Assembly: GCA_011033025.1 (NCBI GenBank)
Contig: WFMF01000005.1
Coordinates: 868,001-932,000, forward strand
Direction of reading: 5' to 3'
Source: Beroe forskalii
Taxonomy: Eukaryota > Ctenophora > Nuda > Beroida > Beroidae
Length of the DNA stretch: 64,000 bases
In this document: positions 32,701 to 45,112 of the stretch, piece by piece
How the letters are laid out: every line of letters begins with the position of its first letter
Position numbering within the stretch: position 1 is the first letter of the stretch
The notes under the pieces: generated by a model
What the model saw: the letters and a program-made list of their open reading frames with translations, nothing else
The model's database searches: none
Told to the model about the DNA's origin: nothing
Translations under genes and position numbers: made by a program

Positions 32701-35700
32701 GGCCAATAAGGTATTTATATTAGTAGTTGTTCTTTACGTGGCTCCTCAATTGATCAAAATCAGTTTGTCCAGTTTTAATTAAGATCCCACGTGTTTTCCG
32801 TATATCATTACAATCTTACACTAAAAAAGGTCAACTAATTTTACCTATGATGCATGATACTTGTGCCTTGATGAGCATTGATTGTGGCCGTATAAACTCG
32901 AAACCATTTTTGACTAAAAAGCGCGTGTTCCACTAGGCGATCAAGAAAGTGGTGATGGAAGTGAGAGTGGTGACAGAAGCGAAAGTGACTCAGAGGAAAG
33001 TCAAGGTGGAGAAGAACATGCCAGTGAGGATGAAGAGAAAAAGGTAAACTTTAATACTTGTACAATGTACATAATATGATCGATTATTTTCTGCCTCGAA
33101 GGCCGAAGCCCTTACCACTTGGTGATTGTGAAAATTGTCGAAAACGCATCTTTTATTACTTAATATATTAACACCCATTTCATACCAGTCACCGTTATAC
33201 GTTAACATATCTTTCATCATGTAACCTACCAGTTCGCTACCAAAAAGCCGCATAATACGTTAGTATATCAGCTGCCTCTGAGTCACTTGATGTTGTTAAA
33301 TATAGGAAGGTGACAAAGAACACGGCAGTGAACCTGACAGTGATCCCAAAGAGGAGGGAGAAGAAGAGGAGATGGAGGTTTCGGAGGGTGCTGCCTCACA
33401 GGACCCACCTCAGGAAACAGACCCACATGCTGAGACAGACCCTCAGGAAGCAGATCTTCAGACTGAGACAGGTCCAGATGATGAGGCAAACCCCGGAGAG
33501 GATCCACCTGTTGAAGACGACACAATCGAACTCACTTCCAATCAGTTTGAGAACGATCTGCTTGGCGCTGCTGAGAAACCCAAAGAAGAAGCTGAAGGTG
33601 TGTATTGAGTGGAGTGGACAGGTGATGTGTTGTGACAGTATTTTTTTAGTTAATCCTGTCTCATACTCACTGCGTATGATAGTTACTATGATATGGTGAT
33701 TTCGCAGATCATGATTATGGCGATTTATTGGTGATGAGCCCTACAAATCATATCAATATCAAGATTTTTAGGTACTGACTGAATCCAACTTTCAGAACCA
33801 AAGGAAGAAACCGTTACAGAAGATGTGTCTAAACCTGCTGCCCCAAAGAAACCTGCTGCGCCTGTTAGTATATGATTTATATTCTGCTTAATTAATGTTG
33901 GTTATAAATTGTCAGGGTTGTTAGTTTAGAGTCTCACTGTTAGTTTATAGTCACATTGTTTGGTCACTTTTAGGAACATTATTGAGATTTTGATTTGTGC
34001 CACTTGTGACAATTTCCGTTTTGTTTATTGCAACTATCGACAACATGCTCTTGTTTCAGCCCCCGAAGATCCACAACCGTGATTACAAGACGTCCGAAAC
34101 AGAACCTGAGAAACCTAAAATCCAGTGGGAGTGTAAACTTGTCCGAAACCTCATATCAACGGCGCTGCTGAAGGATTGTTGTCTGGCACCTGAATTTGAG
34201 TCGATATTTCCTTGTCCATTATGGTTGTCATTAACATGATTTGAATTACCGAAATGACTGAAGCTTGGTGGGGTTGCTACTTGTAAAAGAAATGCCAACT
34301 CTATGGCGTTTGAAATAAAATCTTCATATGTGCCCAATTTCATACTATGTTACTAGCGAATTTTGTCATCCTAGACATGAAAAGGACCCCAATTCTCTAA
34401 TTTTCCAGCATTCAATAAGTTTGTTCGCCGCGCGCGCGCATTGTAGAATTTAGTGACTCGTGGGAATCGCACTTTTTGCTAAGAAATTTTGGAGTGCCGC
34501 AAATTCTTCTATTTACTCTCCACAACTGAAGGATTTGATCGACGTAAAGTTGACCAAGGAGGAAGAAAACTCTGACACCAACTTGGCAAGAAGCAGAAGA
34601 TCACGACATGACATGCGGACGACATCCAGTGAAACCAAGAAGAGGACCGTTAAGAAAGATGAGGAGGATCTAGATTTCGAGCCAGAGTCAGACCACGAAG
34701 TCGAAATGAGTGCAGATATAACGGACGATACGAGAGGTATAATTTTACCACACTGAAGTGTGACGTTCTCGAATATGTGTGAGAGCCATGTGACCATTTT
34801 CAGAGCAAGAGATTTATGGCAGTTTTATCCTCCTTTTAACCATTCTTGACATGTTCCCACTTTTAACCATTCTTGACATGTTCCCACATAATTATTTTCT
34901 GAATTATCAAGTACGTAATTTAACCATTTGATGCTATCCTCCTACTCCAGATAGTGGTGGAAGAGAACCGACCGCCTTCCCAGACCCGCCCCTTGAGCCA
35001 CCTCCCCGTTCCAGAAAAGAAGAAAACAGAGCGCTCCTCATCACCAACCTCATCAGACCTTTCACAGTTCTACAGCTCAAGGTAGTAGGGCCTCTTATAT
35101 CAATGTTGCTTTTTAAATCTTTCGGAGTGTTTCTCAGTCATGACCCAATTTAATAGGCATGATTACTTTCTTTAAATCAATTTTGAGGTCCCTGGAATCA
35201 GTAATATTCACAATTTCAGACGATGCTGTCTCACTGCGGTAAAGTGAAGAGTATCTGGATCAGTACCATTAAATCGAGATGCTATGTCGTGGTGAGACAC
35301 GTTCTTACGTGTACAAGATTTTGTTTTGGTTCACAGCAGTCTGAGCTAAGAAGTGAAAAAATCACTAGTCAAATGCCAACTAATAAATCGAACATTCCAT
35401 TGATAAATTCTGTTCACTGATTACTTCTCGCACCTAGTTCTCTACCCTCGAAGAAGCTGCTCGAGCCCGGGAATCACTGCACGGTGCTGTGTGGCCCTCC
35501 ACCAGTCCCAAGAGACTCGTTGTGGACTACGCAGAGGACGAGAGGGTGAGTGTTTCAAATATAGCTAATATGGCTTTAGATAGCATTCCGAGATCGTGGT
35601 GGGATTTAGCTGTCTTACAATTATCATCATACTCTGACTTGTACCGGGTGTTCCAAACAGGGTTAACAAAATGATACTTCGTAACTTCGGTAGTGCTTGG

Positions 35701-37913
35701 AGTTTCTTGAAATTAGATTTTGTGATGTCAATTGCATTTTTGGAACACCAGGTATTTAAATGATTTGTTTGCTTCTGAAAGTGAAGCTTTGGCTGCATCT
35801 TATTTTATGCACTATTTTTTGGCTGGTTCTATGAAAACTAAACCCATACCTCTTAAACCTGTAGAATTTCTGACTTTGTGTCACTTGGCGTACTAAAGAT
35901 TCTGCTGTCAATGTAGATGAAGCTCCCTGCTAGATCACTCCCCCGCCTCTAACCGTCACCTCCATCTCCTATCGCCAACCTCGGGAACCTGCTGCACTTC
36001 TGTACCGTGTGCATTGAGAAGAGGAACTGTAATTCTCACTACATGTTTTACGAGTTCCAGATGATAGGAGAGGCATAACCTGCTCAACCTGCTCTCAAGA
36101 CGTGCAGTGCGGTGTTCAAATGCCTCTCAAACTTTGCGGAGGCTGTTTCAGAAAGTATCCACTACAAAATAATTCCGTACGGACGAATGATAACTTCAGA
36201 AAATGCTGACGCGGGACAATCAAATCAACAATTAAATTCAACAATCAAATACCCGATGCTGGACCATTGATTTGGTAGAAGGAACTTTTTTAATTTGGCT
36301 TCCACTTCCAATGGTATATCATCTGGACATTGCTGACGCTGGAGATGTCAGTAAATGCTGCGAACAATGTCAATTTGAATCAGATCCCTGCTTATAGATG
36401 GATTCTCATATTGGATTACACCATTGTGTGTACTGGACATTTTGTTGAACATACGGCGTTTCGTATTGCGCGAGGAACTATTTACGGACTACGGACAATG
36501 AAAAGGGACATTCCATTTTCCATGATAGTATTTCGTCGAGTTTTCAGAATTATTCAGATTGCATTTCGTTTGATGATGGCTATTCAACATTCCTATCGGC
36601 GATCATTGGAGGCAAGGCACGGGGATCGGCGAAGGATGAATGAATACCTTCGAATGAGATGATAGAGACATTGAACTGGTTTCGATCCGCATCGCAGAAG
36701 AACGTCTTATTGTCACAAGTCATATCTGTAGCTTTAACATGGGTATGGTATAGTTAGGTGAACTAACAAATTAATATCTCAATTCATGATTCTAAATTAC
36801 TGTTAGATTGTCGGTAACTGTAAGAAATACTGAAAGAATTCTAAATTACCGTTAGATTATAGGTGTGTACGCTTCCGTTAAGAAATAGTAGAAATTCCAC
36901 TCACTACTTGTCATATATTTCATTCCAATTTCCTTCATTCATGTATCCACTGTCAAAATATTGTTTTGTAGCCACTACGACATAAGAAATAAGTTTAAGG
37001 CTATCCGAAATTTGTTGTTACACCTTAATGTTTGGAAAATTTAACCAGAACTGGCCTTATAGATTTGTCACTTGTTTTCCCACCATCTAATGTCCCATCT
37101 TTTTGAATTGTGATGTTCCCACTCCACAAAGATTCTATTCACACATCCATCACATCGGTCAATTTGGTAAGATAAACTGACCTGTTCCTCCCAATCCCGG
37201 CTACCCGATCCCTCCTATCAGATGTACAGTGAAACTGACGGGGAGCTAATTGGAGACAGCATTGACATACAGGTCATAGAGGAGCAGAAGCGGAAGAAAC
37301 CCAAGAAGGAAAAAGGTGGGTCGAATAAGAAGGGTGTTTTTGGGTTTATTTTGGTTTTATGGGCTGCTGAAGAGTATGAACATTTGTAGTTCAATATCTT
37401 AATTGTTAACTACCTAATAAACAATATTCTGCCAATCTCAGAACAAAAAGAAGAGAAAGGCACGATGCTGGACGACCTTTTCAAGAAAACGGTGGCTGTA
37501 CCTAGTATCTATTGGCTACCACTCACAGAAAAACAGGTACCAGGAATATCAAGATAAGATTTTATTTCCCAAGCTGATCATATGAAAATTTTCGCTGACT
37601 GTGATCAATGTTCGCTCCTGCTACGATTATGTTCTGATACGACTTTAGCTCAATGCTCTTTCAGGCGAAGGCCCGTGCAGATGAGAGAAGCAAGGCCAAG
37701 CCGAGGTACTTCATTCCTGAGCCAGAGCTAGAGTCGGAGTTCGTCAAACCTCGGGCCATTCCCCGGTGGAGGACACCTGAGCGAGCGCCGGTCGCTGGGC
37801 GCGCCGCCAAGTCTCCCGGAGGAGGCGGCGGACGCACCGCTAAATCACCCGCCAGAGGAAGGTCGCCGCCCCGACGATCTCCCGGGCGGAGGGGCGAGCG
37901 GAGACGCAGATAA
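29793..37913 (+). CDS. ACIN1: Acinus: RRM and RSB-motif splicing/apoptosis factor
   Basis: Acinus is part of the ASAP complex (with RNPS1 and SAP18) associated with the exon junction complex. Exons by eye: 29793-29829, 31594-31626, 31955-31980, 32218-32245, 32937-33043, 33306-33597, 33796-33863, 34060 to about 34132, about 34484-34736, 34951-35081, 35220-35291, 35438-35545, 37222-37315, 37442-37536, 37665-37913. The total is about 550 residues, far shorter than human Acinus. The N-terminal part is strongly acidic (DEEPEEQ, SEDEEKK). A conserved Acinus segment follows (KFWSAANSSIYSPQLKDLI). The RRM has ALLITNLIRPFT, KSRCYVV and LHGAVWP. The RSB motif, which binds RNPS1-SAP18, reads MLDDLFKKT...IYWLPLTEKQ. 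The C terminus is a basic Ser-Pro-Arg tail. No SAP domain is seen. The junction 34132/34484 is out of phase, so a small exon or another donor is missing from the model. Confidence 0.85.
30752..31010 (+). repeat. About three units of an 85-90-bp tandem repeat in ACIN1 intron 1
   Basis: Three diverged units sharing GATCCTAGACAG, AGGTAAAAC, TTCCAAATTTT and GCCTGCGGCGGGCTGTT, with a weaker unit before and one after. Non-coding. Confidence 0.55.
32281..32711. mobile_element. CCTTATTGG MITE, copy 3, in ACIN1 intron 4
   Basis: 431 bp, full-length, with the same TIRs as copy 1 and TA on each side (32279-32280 and 32712-32713). It begins 35 bases after the exon 4 donor, so it nearly abuts the splice site yet leaves it intact. 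Confidence 0.88.
36330..36662 (+). other. 110-codon open frame in ACIN1 intron 12, unrecognised
   Basis: An ATG-to-stop frame rich in Ile, Arg and Met, with a basic C-terminal half (RRSLEARHGDRRRMNEYLRMR region). It resembles no family known to me and lies within the large intron between the RRM and RSB exons. It could be a chance frame, an alternative exon or a decayed insertion. No splice sites or polyadenylation signal single it out. Confidence 0.15.
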
Positions 37914-38508
37914 TAGTGAAGTGACTTTAGTGGACTTGAGAGTGAAACTGTCAGCCGGACTTGTAATTTATTTTGTTATTCTCATAAGCACCGTGTTACT
38001 TCAGTTATTTGTAGTAAGAAGTTTCCTTTATCGTTACAATTATTTTATGCTTTACTTAATTTTGCGCCAGATTGGAGAGTTACATTCAAATGTGTTCCTT
38101 ACGAATCAGTGCAGAAAATGATGCAGATTTGTTACGTTGCTCTGGAATCGTAACTTTTTCGCAGAAGCTAATTGATTTTCATCGGTACAGAGTCAAAAAT
38201 ACACAGAAGTATAAGTTAGCCCTCATTGCTTCGGCTGTGCTACGTAGTTCTGTGAAAATCTAACCTCACGATATGTGCCTTGTACCCAGTCAAGTGACAG
38301 CACCGAACTATAAGCAACATACCAAACCTGCTTCAAGTTTTACCCAGTTTTATAATAAGTGATAAGAAATGTTCAAATTTAATTAAATGACGCAGTTTTT
38401 CCAAAGTATGGCAGTATTAACATGACGCCTGCTGTTCGCTTTTCAGTTAGAGAAATATGTTTGATAAAGTATTGATAACGGAATATGGAACTGGATAGAT
38501 GAAATTCT

Positions 38509-38514
38509 AATAAA
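38509..38514 (+). terminator. AATAAA polyadenylation signal of ACIN1
   Basis: AATAAA about 600 bases after the ACIN1 stop, followed by a TTCTTCTTCTCTTG stretch. It is the first well-placed hexamer found downstream of that stop. Confidence 0.45.
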
Positions 38515-39197
38515 GGCGATGAATTTCTTCTTCTCTTGACAAGATATTATCATGACGCTTCATATCAATTTTGGATTTGATCAAAACAGCTGGCACGCAC
38601 AATGCTACTTTACTGAAATAGTGCCATCTTTCGATGCCATAATCACCCTAAATTGTGCCAAATTGTGCCATTTTTGTCTCTGGGCTTTTGTACTTATACG
38701 GAAACTTTTTTATTGCTGAAATTGTGCCATTTTTCCTATAATATTCCTATTATCTTTTTGATTTGATATTTTTGCCACAAATTATCTCGGCGGTACAATT
38801 TTTGTTTTTGATTTGGTACACGTTTTTGTAACTGGATTTTGGTAATGATATTTGACCGAAATAGTGGACATTTTCCATTGACCATTATTGATCCATTTGA
38901 AAAATATTAATGTTAAGATTGGTCAGAAGGGGGCCAATTTTTGAGCTTGAAGCCCTCTTAAACCCCTAAGAATGATCGACAATAGGGGGTTAAATTTTGA
39001 GGCGTTTCCCGTCCCAGTTCAAGCATGTGGGAAATGTATTTAACTTGTAATGTTTGAGCACTTTCTCCGACTAAGATTGCAGTGTCGGGATGGTGAATAT
39101 CAAATATGACTACTGTTTCATTGTTCATTAATTATAATCTTATTATCATGAAAAATGTTTTTATTTTGAGTTAACATTATAATGGCTGCAATCACAA

Positions 39198-41722
39198 GGG
39201 GCCATCCAGAAATGAGCTCATCAATTTTGAAAATGATGAGGTAGTAGTTAGTACGTATGTTGGTTTGCAAAATGATGAGTTCATCACTTAGAGGCGAAAT
39301 TTTGACATCAACCACTCGTTCTACTTCTAAAATCGGACCATACCGGTACACTGAATGTAGCACACGACCATAATATTCAATTGTGAATGAGTAAGTCAGA
39401 CGATCTAACTTAAATTGCAGTAGTAACGTCACTTCAGCCTTTTAGTTTTATATTGAACGAGAAAACCCGTTGGGTTTTCTGTTAAATTGGACGTATAGTC
39501 AGTTAGGCGTACAATAAATTGAACGAAGTCATTGATGCAATTTTTGTTACTGGGGGTAGGGGTGCAACGTAACGAAATTACGAAATATTTACATAGGATT
39601 TGAAGATAAATGAAAAATATTGCAGATTTTGCGATCGTAAATTAACGTCGAGGACATATAACAGTTAATAAGAAGAACTCAAGAACAATGACCGTTTTCT
39701 AATCCAAACTTCAGATTCGGAGAAACGATGGGCAGCAAATTTGAATCCAAGCTCATTTAAATCAAAATTGTCCGCATTTTCATCTGTTTAGAACCCACTT
39801 CTCACTTGAGTAAATATGAATTACTCCTTCTGTCGAATCCTCATAGCCAACCATCGAAACTACCGTACAAATATCTTGATATGAAGGAATTATTGCTGAT
39901 TTTCAAAATGGATCAAAATTTTCAACTCTTACCTCTTCTCCTACAATAGTGATTAGAGTTGATATGCTTCTGTCGTAAATTTTTACCAAACTCGAAAATT
40001 CCATTGAGAACGTTAATTATGACTTTAAACAGTTAAAACGTTTCCAAAATACACAGCAACGAAATGGCAGATGCTTCGTTAAAATGCATGCAGTTTAGCG
40101 CGCGCAATCACCAATCACCATAGCAACGCGCGCAACTGGTGAATTTAACCTAGAACGCGATCTTGTTTTAGGGTGAATTTTCGGACTTTCGAAGTTATTT
40201 ACGAAAAATCTAAAACCTAAATCCTATTTTTGGCCATGCTATCTTTTTAAGTTTATCCATTTTCTACCGCCTTGCAAAAATTGCGGCTTTTAGCTTCATT
40301 TGTGTCAGTTATTCAAGAACAAACGTAGAAGTGCCTCTTTCCTTTATATTAAAGACGAGAAAACCCGTTGGGTTTTATTTTTCATTGGACGTATATTCAG
40401 TTGGACGTAGAATAAATTGAACGAAGTCATTAATGCAATTTTTTGTTACTGGGGTTAGGGGTGCGACGTAACGAAATTACGAAATATTTACATAGGATTT
40501 GAATATGAATCAAAATATATTGCAGATTTTGCGATTTAATGTCAATTGTCAAGGACACATAACAGTAAATAAGAAGAACTCAAGAACAATGGTTTTATAA
40601 TCCAAAGTTCTGATTCGGAGAAAAGATGGGCAACAAATTTGAATCCAATCTCATTGAAACCAAAATTGTACGCATTTTCATCTGTTTTAACCCACTCTAA
40701 CTTTAATTGGACGTATAGTCAGTTGGACGAACAATAAATTGAACGAAGTCATTGATGCAATTTTTGTTACTGGGGGTAGGGGTGCAACGTAACGAAATTA
40801 CGAAATATTTACATAGGATTTGAATATAAATGAAAAATATTGCAGATTTTGCGATCGTAAATTTAGTCGAGGACACAACATTAAATATGAAGAACTCAAG
40901 AACAATGACCGTTTTCTAATCCAAAGTTCAGATTCGGAGAAAAGATGGACAACAAATTTGAATCCAAGCTCACTGAAATCAAAATTGTCCGCATTTTCAT
41001 CTGTTTAGAACTCGCTTTTCACTGAGTAAATATGAATTACTCCTTCTGTCGAGTCCTCATAGCCAACCATCGAAACTACAAATATCTTGATATGAAAGAA
41101 TTATCGCTGATTTTCACAATGGAACAAATTGTTCAACTCTTACCTTTTCTCCTACAATAGTGGAGTTGATATGCTTCTGTCGTAAATTTTTACCAAACTC
41201 GAAAATTCCATTGAGAACGTAAATTATGACTTTAAACAGTTAAAACGTTTCCAAATGACACAGCAACGAAATGGCAGATGCTTCGTTAAAATGCACGTGC
41301 AGTTTTGCGCGCGCAATCACCAATCACCATAGCAACGCGCGCAACTGGTGAATTTTACCTAGAACGCGATCTTCTTTTTAGGGTGGATTTTTCGGACTTT
41401 CGACGTAAATTACGAAAAATCTAAAGCCTAAATCCTATTTTTGGCCATGCTATCTTTTAAGTTTAGCCATTTTCTACTGCCTTGCAAAAAATCGCGGCTT
41501 TTTAGCTCCATTTGTGTCAGTTATTCAAGAACAAACGTAGAAGTGCCTCTTTCCTTTATATTAAAGATGAGTGGCGTAACATAAATCTTGAAATGATGAG
41601 ATGAGGTTGAGATATGTATGTATGTAGCTTGACCAAATGGTGAGGTACTGATGAGGTAGTATGTATGTATGTATGTTCAAAAAAGATCATTTTTTATGAG
41701 CTCAGCATTGCTGGATGGCCCC
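39198..41722. mobile_element. 2.5-kb GGGGCCATCC TIR element with internal long repeats
   Basis: The ends are GGGGCCATCCAGAAATGAGC and a complement ending GCTGGATGGCCCC, flanked by a 3-bp duplication CAA (39195-39197 and 41723-41725). Just inside each end are related ATGATGAGGTAGTA/GTATGT stretches. Between them lie the long direct repeats described separately. There is no transposase. TIR and 3-bp duplication are compatible with Harbinger-like non-autonomous elements. Confidence 0.75.
39458..41567 (+). repeat. Two long and one short copy of a ~0.88-kb direct repeat
   Basis: Copies at about 39458-40351, 40355-40690 (partial) and 40696-41567. Each begins near ATTGGACGTATA; the first two are preceded by a GAGAAAACCCGTTGGGTTTT palindrome. 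The long copies share GGGGTGCAACGTAACGAAAT, GCAATCACCAATCACCATAG and end at GAAGTGCCTCTTTCCTTTAT. Identity is high by eye (above 90%). Non-coding; this looks like partial tandem duplication within the surrounding TIR element. Confidence 0.8.
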
Positions 41723-41779
41723 CAATACCAAATGCAACTAAAAATGATTTTACTGGGCTAGTGGCTTCCTTCCTAAAGT

Positions 41780-42130
41780 AAGCCCGCATAATATCGTAGG
41801 ATGTTACCCTACCCTCGCGCGCGGCGCAACGTTCCACATTTGGACGTCACTTTGCAACCTCGCCATCCAGTCAGAAGAAATAGACGGGGCAACGTCCGTC
41901 GAGCATAATAAAGGTGTGACTGTGTGTACTCGCGCGGCGCTTCCCTACGGGCTTCCGGACCGATTATTTGGGAAAATGAAATAATCCAGCATTTGTCGAC
42001 CTTCGGATGCGCGGCGTATTACACCGCGCCTGGGTGCTTTTTTGCAGCGCGCAAAGTACTTTCAATGCAAAGGGCATTGAAAAAAGCACTCAAGCGCGGC
42101 TTAATGCAAATACACCGCGCTTCAAAAGGT
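41780..42130 (-). repeat. GC-rich dispersed repeat, copy C
   Basis: Shares on the opposite strand the 40-base block seen in copy A at 16108 and the GAGGGTAGGGTAACATCCTA block of copy B, linking the three copies into one family. It is rich in GGCGCGC words. The 78-codon frame across it is accidental. Confidence 0.55.
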
Positions 42131-42160
42131 CAATTTCAAGACACCATGATACCACTGTAA

Positions 42161-42370
42161 GGGGCCATCCATAAAGGACGTCCGCAATGAGGGGGGAGGG
42201 GGAGTCTGGCCAATGTGGACGTTTGCGGACGCAGGGGGAGGGGGGTTTTTGGCCAAATGCGGACGTCCGCAATTCATGGAAATTTTGGGCGATTTGACAG
42301 CTATTTCACTAGAAAATCATGAAATTTTTGGGCCAAAAATGATGACTCAAAAGATTTTGGTAGAATATTG
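42161..42370 (+). mobile_element. GGGGCCATCC-family MITE, second example
   Basis: Begins GGGGCCATCCATAAAGGACG after TAA, contains GCGGACGTCCGCA palindromes and GGGCCAAAAATGATGACTCA, and is homologous to the inverted copy at 21904-22217. The right end is not clear and is placed approximately. Confidence 0.55.
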
Positions 42371-42977
42371 AGAAAAATAATTATAAAATGCTGGGTCTGA
42401 GTTTGTATTAATTATAGAATATGGGGATTCAAAATAACGAATTAACACATTACAAGCCTTCATCAGTTGTCCGCTGCGTTCCAAATATTTAAACAAAGCT
42501 CCTAAATGATGTACACTTTATAAATATAACTCTCATCATAACCTCATCGGACATCACAGACCTTAAGGACTATACGCATAATGTTCCACTTCCAGCGAAT
42601 ACCGATCTTCTTGATGATCAATTTCAATGATGGAAAGGGAAAAAGGACGAATATTCAACTTGAACTTCTTTAATACCACATGGAATTTTCTCTTTGTCTC
42701 TATCCTGACAGAGACTCAATACTCCATCCAAACGTTTATATCAGTATCATACTCATAAGATCGCATGTCGTGAGGTCATTGGTCAATGGTCGTGTATCCC
42801 CGTGAAAGTACAGCGTGTAGTTGTGTATGCACTTCATTGCCCAGATTTTTGACGGTTGCACGTTGTTCTCCAGGCAATTCTGGTCCAGAATCACCTTGGT
42901 ACCACTTTTGTATCGCTAGACACATGTCTGTAGGGCCACGCCCATGCCACGCCCTTAAGCGCGTATAGGGAAATTCA

Positions 42978-43570
42978 TATCTCAGCTTCAGAAGGTCGTA
43001 GAGACTCCGTTTTGGGCTCAAACGAAGCGCAATGACCACTTTTTTTATGCAATTTTTAGTGCGAATAGGCCTAAAAATGCCCAGGAAAAAAGTTATGGAC
43101 CAAAAACTGGTTTTTCAGTGTATCGCAAGGAAGTTACAGATGTTTATTTTGTATCTTGGTCTAGGAAGGTCCTAGAGACTTCGTTTTGGGCTCAAAAGAA
43201 TCGCAATGACCATGTTTTTATGCAATTTTGAGTGTGAATATGCGTCAAAATGCCCAGGAAAAAAGTTATGGACCAAAACCGGGTTTTTCAACTTGTATCG
43301 CAAGCAAATTACACATGTTTATATTCATATCTCAGCCTAAGAAGATCACAGAGATTCCATTTTGGGCTATAAAACGAAGCACAATGGCCATGTTTATGTT
43401 TGACTTTCAATAAACATTAGGCCAAAAATGAACTTAAAAAATGTTATGAAGTTATGAGCCAAAAACTGATATTTGGGCACCTGCACGACACTGTAGAGGG
43501 CATTTTTGCATCTTGACCCAGGAAGGTTGTACTTAGAGACTTATAAGTCAGCTCAAAACCGCAATGGCCA
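42978..43570 (-). repeat. ~175-bp tandem repeat in both foldback arms
   Basis: Units start near 42978, 43152, 43328 and 43507. They share TATCTCAG, TTTTGGGCTCAAA, GCAATGACCA, TGCCCAGGAAAAAAGTTATG and TATCGCAAG. The opposite arm (about 45840-46620) has matching units in reverse orientation. The unit length is near one nucleosome repeat, as for many satellites. Confidence 0.75.
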
Positions 43571-44165
43571 TGTTTATAGTTAATTTTATATTAGGGACTT
43601 GAAATAAAAGTATAGCCCAAAGTGCACAAAACTAGGTCTTGGGACATAAGCAACTCATATGCATTGGCTTTTTTGCCCAAAAAGGTGTACTGTACTCTGC
43701 ACAACCCACATGTGTACAATTCTCTTTTGCTTGAAAATATATTCACTTTATGGAGACAATTGAATTCTATACTTCTATTATGTCTTGTATGAAAACCATA
43801 TTTAGTCATAAATTCATGGTTGTGGGCAAGAAGAGGACGGTCAAAGGGTGAGGAGTCAAGGATGATCAGCCGAACAGGACATCCCCGACCAGCTTCTTTA
43901 CACTTTCAGAAGGAGAGGTCTCCATGCTGCTTCTCCATGCAATTTATCAGAAGTCAAGCCAGATGATGTTGGTACCTTTTCTCTTGCCTGTGGTGTACTC
44001 AAGGGTAGTGAACCAGGCAGGAGAAGAGGGGTTGGTAGCGGTGTTGTAGCGGTGTTGTAGCGATGGTAGCAGATGTTAAAGAGGGGTTAGAAGGTGTGGG
44101 TTGTGGGAGCAGGGCCTAAGGGAGGTGCTGCAACAGTGGAACAAGATGAGGAGGGGAAGGAGGAA

Positions 44166-45112
44166 GAAAGTGCGACATTTGACCCCCCGACATCCGACCC
44201 CCCGTAGTTACTAAAAATGTGATAGACAGGATTTGGATATGTAGTTGTGAGCAATTCCAGTCAGGAAGGTGTCAGCAGAAGGTCTGGAGTAGTTCCGGAG
44301 GAGGTTCTGGATCCTGTCGTTCCTCCTTCTCTCCAGGACAGATGACTTGAACACGTCTTCTCCGGTAACACGGAACACCTTGGCTCTGGAGAGGTTCTGC
44401 TGCGTCTGGAGTGTCTTGAGGAGGGTCCAGATGGAGGGGTGGTGGCAGGACAGCAGGGAGTTGAAGGAGTGATGAAAGGACTCCAGGGCGTTGGTTGTGC
44501 GGGCAGATCCAGCCAAAGCTCTGTTCCGCATGTGGAGAGGGAAGGTCGGGGGGAGTCGGCGTCCTCCAGCTGGAAGTCCGATCCAGGTCCTCTCGAAGTA
44601 GGCCAGAAGAGGGAGCTCATTTGCCAGGAAGGTGATGGAGAGGGACTCGAAGATAGTCACAGCATTCGCAACAGGAACTGCTGGTACTCCCTCATCAGGC
44701 CATGCTCCTTATCCTGGACACCCAGCCGCTTGCACGAGTGGAAGAAGCAACCTTCTGCTCCAATCCCAGGAAACACTTCCAGAACAGCTCAGTTGCTGGT
44801 GCGACACATGAACCCCGTTCCCAAGCACAGTTGCATGGGAGGTTACTGTGCCTATAGAGGGGATGTGATGTCGGGGGTCAAATGTCGCACTTAGACACCT
44901 TGGCCAAGCCGCGGATCAGTGCGTTTGATCTATGTTTATTTATCGGGGGATGTAATATCGGGGGGTCAAATGTCGCAGCAATCGTCTAACTGCGACGTTT
45001 GACCCCCCCCCCCGCTTTCCTCTATAGATTTACAGTACTGAAGTAGGGGGTGTAGTGTCGGGGGATGTAGTGTCGGGGGATGTAATGTCGGGGGGTCAAG
45101 TGTCCCTTTACC
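44166..45112. mobile_element. MULE derivative, copy 2
   Basis: 947 bp with the same GACATTTGACCCCCCGACA-type ends as copy 1, flanked by AGGAGGAA at 44158-44165 and 45113-45120. The 8-bp duplication agrees with copy 1. It is inserted within the loop of the 4-kb foldback element, so it is younger than that element's assembly. Confidence 0.78.
44211..44660 (-). pseudogene. MULE transposase C-terminal remnant, copy 2
   Basis: A 149-codon frame closely related to the copy 1 remnant but with normal upstream sequence (LANELPLLAYFERTWIG, then [13 protein letters not shown]), as in the region between the catalytic core and C terminus of MULE transposases. The catalytic core is absent. It continues with [16 protein letters not shown] and [12 protein letters not shown]. 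Confidence 0.6.
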
